From: JAPWJZ01 sp035626855
GTDB lineage: Bacteria; Pseudomonadota; Alphaproteobacteria; Micavibrionales; UBA2020
Direction: 5' to 3'
DNA: 16,626 nt
NCBI GenBank assembly: GCA_035626855.1
Contig: DASPMW010000186.1
Location: 1 to 16,626 of the forward strand
Below, one piece after another: positions 12,942 to 16,626 of the stretch. The notes beneath the pieces were generated by a model, which made no database searches, was not told where the DNA came from, and worked only from the letters and a program-made list of their open reading frames with translations. The position numbers and the translations under genes were made by a program. Positions within the stretch are counted from its first letter, which is position 1. The number at the start of each line of letters is the position of its first letter.

Positions 12942-14159
12942 ATGAGACGTGTCGTCATCACCGGCATCGGCATTATTTCCTGCATCGGCAACGATCAGGA
13001 CGCCGTTACGCAATCGCTGAAGGAAGGCAAGTCGGGCATCGTCTTCGCGCCGAAATATGCCGAGATGGGTTTCCGCAGCCATGTCCACGGCATGCCCAAT
13101 ATCAATCTCGAGGAAGCGGTCGACCGCAAGGTCCTGCGCTTCATGGGCGATGGCGCTGCGTACAATTATCTCGCCATGCAGCAGGCAATTGCGGATGCAG
13201 GGCTTTCTGAATCCGATGTGTCGAACGAACGCACGGGGCTGATCATGGGCTCCGGCGGTCCTTCGACGAAAAACCTACTTGAATCGTTCGATGTCGCGCG
13301 CGAAAAAGGCCCCAAGCGCATCGGGCCTTATCGCGTGACGCAGTGCATGTCCTCCACCAACTCCGCGACGCTGGCGACGCCCTTCAAGATCAAGGGCTAT
13401 AACTATTCGCTGACCTCGGCCTGCGCGACCTCCGCGCATTGCATCGGCAACGGCGCGGAGCTGATCCAGTGGGGCAAGCAGGATATCGTCTTCGCCGGCG
13501 GCGGCGAGGAACTCGACTGGTCGCTGACGGTGCTGTTCGACGCGATGGGCGCGCTATCGTCCAAATACAACGCAACGCCGGAAAAAGCATCCCGCGCCTA
13601 TGACGCGAACCGCGACGGTTTCGTGATCGCGGGCGGCGGCGGCGTTGTCGTGCTCGAGGAATACGAACACGCAAAAGCGCGCGGCGCGAAAATCTATGCC
13701 GAAGTCACGGGCTACGGCGCGACCTCGGACGGTTACGATATGGTTGCGCCCTCAGGCGAAGGAGCGGCACGCTGCATGAAGCAGGCGATGGCGACGCTGA
13801 AAGGCCCGGTCGATTATATCAACACCCACGGCACCTCCACCCCCGTCGGCGACGGCGCGGAGCTGAAGGCAATCCGCGAGGTATTCGGCGACAAGGTGCC
13901 GAATTTCAGCTCGACCAAGTCGCTGACCGGCCATTCCCTCGGCGCAACCGGCGTGCAGGAGGCGATTTATTGCCTCCTGATGATGAAGCACAATTTCGTT
14001 ACAGCATCCGCCAACGTCGAAACCGTCGATCCGGAAGCAGCCGACCTGCCGCTCGTGACCAAGCGCATCGACAACGCGAACCTGAATAACGTCATTTCAA
14101 ACAGCTTCGGCTTCGGCGGCACCAACTGCACGCTCGCCCTTTCGAAAGTGGAGGGTTAA
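12942..14159 (+). CDS. fabB: Beta-ketoacyl-ACP synthase I
   Basis: FabB elongates cis-3-decenoyl-ACP and other acyl chains with malonyl-ACP, and is needed for unsaturated fatty acids. The 405-residue thiolase-fold protein has C161 in TSACATSAH, H296 in INTHGTSTPVGD, K326 in FSSTKSLTGH and H331, matching E. coli C163, H298, K328 and H333 with a constant offset of two. The glycine-rich C-terminal loop NSFGFGGTNCTL is present. The FabB type is preferred over FabF from the pairing with fabA and from the length. ATG 12942 follows an AAAGGGC ribosome binding site. The stop is 4 bases before fabI. Confidence 0.96.
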   Translation: MRRVVITGIGIISCIGNDQDAVTQSLKEGKSGIVFAPKYAEMGFRSHVHGMPNINLEEAVDRKVLRFMGDGAAYNYLAMQQAIADAGLSESDVSNERTGLIMGSGGPSTKNLLESFDVAREKGPKRIGPYRVTQCMSSTNSATLATPFKIKGYNYSLTSACATSAHCIGNGAELIQWGKQDIVFAGGGEELDWSLTVLFDAMGALSSKYNATPEKASRAYDANRDGFVIAGGGGVVVLEEYEHAKARGAKIYAEVTGYGATSDGYDMVAPSGEGAARCMKQAMATLKGPVDYINTHGTSTPVGDGAELKAIREVFGDKVPNFSSTKSLTGHSLGATGVQEAIYCLLMMKHNFVTASANVETVDPEAADLPLVTKRIDNANLNNVISNSFGFGGTNCTLALSKVEG

Positions 14160-14163
14160 GCCG

Positions 14164-14987
14164 GTGGACTCAATAATGAAGGGCAAGCGCGGTCTGGTGA
14201 TGGGGGTCGCGAACGATCACTCCATCGCCTGGGGCATCGCGCAGACGCTGCACAAGCATGGCGCGGAAATGGCGTTCACCTACCAGGACGAAGCTTTCGG
14301 CAAGCGCCTCCGCCCGCTCGCGGAAAGCATCGGCGCGAAAACCGTCATCCAGTGCGACGCGTCCAAGGAAGACGATCTGGACCGCGTCTTCGCGCAGCTG
14401 AAAAACGACTGGGGCAATATCGACTTCCTCGTCCACGCCATCGCTTTCTCTGACAAGAACGAGCTGAAGGGGCAGTATGTCGATACGACGCTTGCGAACT
14501 TCCTCACCTCGATGCATGTGTCGTGCTATTCCTTCACCTCCGTCGCGCGCCGCGCGAAGGACCTGATGACGAATGGCGGCAGCATGATCACGCTCAGCTA
14601 TCTCGGCTCCGAGCGCGTTATGCCGAATTATAACGTCATGGGCGTGGCAAAGGCGGCGCTGGAGGCCTCGGTGCGCTATATGGCGGCCGATCTCGGCCCG
14701 AAAAACATCCGCGTCAACTCGATCTCCGCCGGCCCGATGCGCACGCTTGCCGGCGCCGTGATCGGCAACGCGCGCCATACCTTCAAGTTCACGACCAAGG
14801 CAAGCCCGCTCGGCCGCCCCGTGACGCTGGAAGAACTCGGCAACACCGCCCTTTATTTCCTCTCCGACCTGTCCTCCGCCGTCACCGGCGAAAACCACTA
14901 TGTCGATTGCGGCTTCAACGTCGTCGGCATGCCCAAGAAAGAAACCTTCGACGAAATCGCGAACGGGAACGGGAATAGCGGGGAGTA

Positions 14988-14988
<1 letters not shown>
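14164..14988 (+). CDS. fabI: Enoyl-ACP reductase (NADH), FabI type
   Basis: FabI reduces trans-2-enoyl-ACP in the last step of each elongation cycle; it is the target of triclosan and isoniazid-like inhibitors. The 274-residue short-chain dehydrogenase variant has the cofactor motif GVANDHSIAWGIA, Y146 in TLSYLG, Y156 and K163 (Y-x6-K, in YNVMGVAK), the same numbering as in E. coli, and GPMRTLAG near 192-199. The ending GMPKKETFDE and the loop ARHTFKF are like rhizobial FabI. The GTG at 14164 has GGAGGG 8 bases upstream; ATG 14176 is a less supported alternative. Its TAA shares one base with the ATG of the next gene. Confidence 0.96.
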
Positions 14989-15596
<608 letters not shown>

Positions 15597-15598
15597 CA

Positions 15599-15898
15599 AT
15601 GCAGTTCATCGTCATGGGTCTCGATCATCCCAACGCGCTGGAGCGTCGCATGGCGCAGCGTCAGGCGCATATCGATGTCTGCGGCGCGATGAAGGCGGAC
15701 GGCCGCATGCTTTACGGCGTCGCGCTGCTGAACGATGAGGGCCAGATGTGCGGCTCGATGATCGTGCTCGACCTGCCCGATCGTGCGGCGGTCGACGAAT
15801 ACCTCAAAACAGAACCCTATGTGACCGGCGATGTCTGGGGCGAAATCAAGGTCACCCAGTGCAAGGTCGGCCCGAGCTTCGCCAAGCCCGCCGGTTAA
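15599..15898 (+). CDS. YciI-like protein
   Basis: A 99-residue YciI/DUF1330-like ferredoxin-fold protein. The start MQFIVMGLDHPNALERRMAQRQAHIDVCG has the N-terminal strand and the helix with a histidine (H24) followed by D26 typical of the YCII family, and DLPDRAAVDEYLKTEPYVTGDVW matches its second helix and loop. YciI members are putative dimeric hydrolases or dehydrogenases of unproven substrate. ATG 15599 lies two bases after the TMEM175 stop, so it is the last gene of the seven-gene run. The AAGTAAGG just ahead serves as ribosome binding site. Confidence 0.85.
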   Translation: MQFIVMGLDHPNALERRMAQRQAHIDVCGAMKADGRMLYGVALLNDEGQMCGSMIVLDLPDRAAVDEYLKTEPYVTGDVWGEIKVTQCKVGPSFAKPAG

Positions 15899-15991
15899 CG
15901 CTTTGTCCGTGCGACAACCCCGTGCGGCACAGCGGCGCTGCGCTGTTCAAGCCATTTAATCCTGTTCGCTCAGTACCTTCCGGCCCGTCCG

Positions 15992-16020
15992 TTGACATAA
16001 CGCGCTTGGCGGCGCATAGT
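15992..16020 (+). promoter_or_regulatory. Sigma70-like promoter of the 16056 gene
   Basis: TTGACA (15992-15997), 17 bases, CATAGT (16015-16020). The -35 is perfect and extended as CCGTTGACATAACG, very like the promoter at 1370-1397. The leader would be about 29 bases. Confidence 0.6.
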
Positions 16021-16055
16021 CGCGGGCATTCAACCTGAACGCAAAGGAAACAACC

Positions 16056-16626
16056 ATGGCAACCCGTGCAAGGAATACCGCCGCCGAATTTTTCGACGCC
16101 GCCCAAAAAGTCCTGGATGAACAGGACCGCAAGGACAAACAGCTCGCCGCCGAATTGCGCGCCACCCGCGCCGCCAACCGCCGCGCAGAGCGCGAACGCC
16201 AGCAGAAATTTGACGCCGCCTTCGCCGACTACCGTAAAACGCTCCAGCCCCTGCTCGAAACGCTCGACGCGCTGCCGAGGCGCAATGGCGAAAAATTCAT
16301 GGTGCGCGTGGACAAGAATTTTTATAAAGAGCGCGGCACGGGCGCGGAAAGCCGGGGGCTGCATCTCTGGATCGCCTATGCAAGGCCGCTCGTGACGACC
16401 GAAGACATGGCATCGAAGCGCGTGCGCAACCTGCCGATGCCCGTCAAAGGCCTCGGCGACAAGCTTGGCGCCTATCCCGAAGACAACGCCCGCCCCCTGC
16501 TGATCGTAAAAATCGAGCGGGACGGGCCGGCCTGCGAGCGCATCATGGCCGGCGTCTACAGCTACGCCGACCAGTTGCAATCCATCGAGGATATTCCTGC
16601 TTATATCGGCAAGTGGGTCGCCAACA
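16056..16626 (+). CDS. Hypothetical protein with N-terminal coiled coil, 3' truncated
   Basis: An open frame from ATG 16056 to the window end (190 codons seen, no stop). AAAGGA (16043-16048) lies 7 bases upstream and a TTGACA promoter stands ahead. Residues 1-60, beginning MATRARNTAAEFFDAAQKV, are rich in alanine, arginine, lysine and glutamate and should form a long helix or coiled coil. From about 75 on the sequence is more globular (GEKFMVRVDKNFYKERG, GLHLWIAYARP, PLLIVKIERDGPACERI). I do not recognise a family, and no signal peptide is seen. The C-terminus lies beyond the window. Confidence 0.8.
   Translation, partial: MATRARNTAAEFFDAAQKVLDEQDRKDKQLAAELRATRAANRRAERERQQKFDAAFADYRKTLQPLLETLDALPRRNGEKFMVRVDKNFYKERGTGAESRGLHLWIAYARPLVTTEDMASKRVRNLPMPVKGLGDKLGAYPEDNARPLLIVKIERDGPACERIMAGVYSYADQLQSIEDIPAYIGKWVAN

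Noticed and set aside
15929..15946. Hairpin ACAGCG-GCGCTG-CGCTGT after the YciI-like gene as terminator
   Set aside because: The stem is only six bases and no T run follows it.
15852..16580. Minus-strand open frame across the 15899-16055 gap
   Set aside because: It opposes both the YciI end and the 16056 gene, which has promoter and ribosome binding site; the minus frame has neither.

Overview
The window reads as the chromosome of a GC-rich alphaproteobacterium. The grounds are an Fe-S assembly pair in the order DUF59 protein then A-type carrier, a fabA-fabB-fabI run whose FabI resembles the rhizobial type, sigma70-like promoters with strong TTGACA boxes, and many ankyrin and Sel1 repeat proteins. 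The last point brings Micavibrio- or Rhodospirillales-like lineages to mind, but the genus cannot be fixed from this sequence. No rRNA, tRNA, CRISPR array, transposase or phage gene was seen.

Layout. Positions 1-654 (+) hold the end of a SUF Fe-S assembly operon, closed by a REP-like palindrome and a bidirectional terminator. Positions 778-1341 (-) encode an unknown protein. Positions 1419-3882 (-) form a tight three-gene unit: two tandem ankyrin proteins sharing a C-terminal HNPGR(F/Y)KL tail, then a BaiN/YhiN-type flavoprotein. Positions 3965-5353 (+) encode a secreted protein of eleven Sel1 repeats, facing a family 9 glycosyltransferase at 5361-6314 (-). Positions 6389-7194 hold two very small protein genes (53 and 48 aa), each with its own promoter and terminator. 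Positions 7195-8380 (-) are a two-gene operon of unknown function, and 8462-9454 (-) is dusA. Positions 9514-10618 (-) pair a proline-rich unknown protein with an AT-richer secreted Sel1-like protein.

From 10755 to 15898 seven + strand genes follow with short gaps and no visible terminator: an exported SH3-domain protein, an unknown helical protein with a TTG start, fabA, fabB, fabI, a TMEM175-family channel and a YciI-like protein. FabA makes and isomerises the unsaturated intermediate, FabB elongates it, and FabI performs the enoyl reduction. This is therefore an anaerobic unsaturated fatty acid module joined to envelope genes. After 16056 a new promoter drives an unknown protein cut by the window end.

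The most interesting points are the shared tail of the ankyrin pair, the possible relationship of the two mini-proteins, a recurring TTGACATAA promoter element, a perfect palindrome inside the dusA promoter, two candidate leaderless genes, and the uncharacterised 7195-8380 pair.
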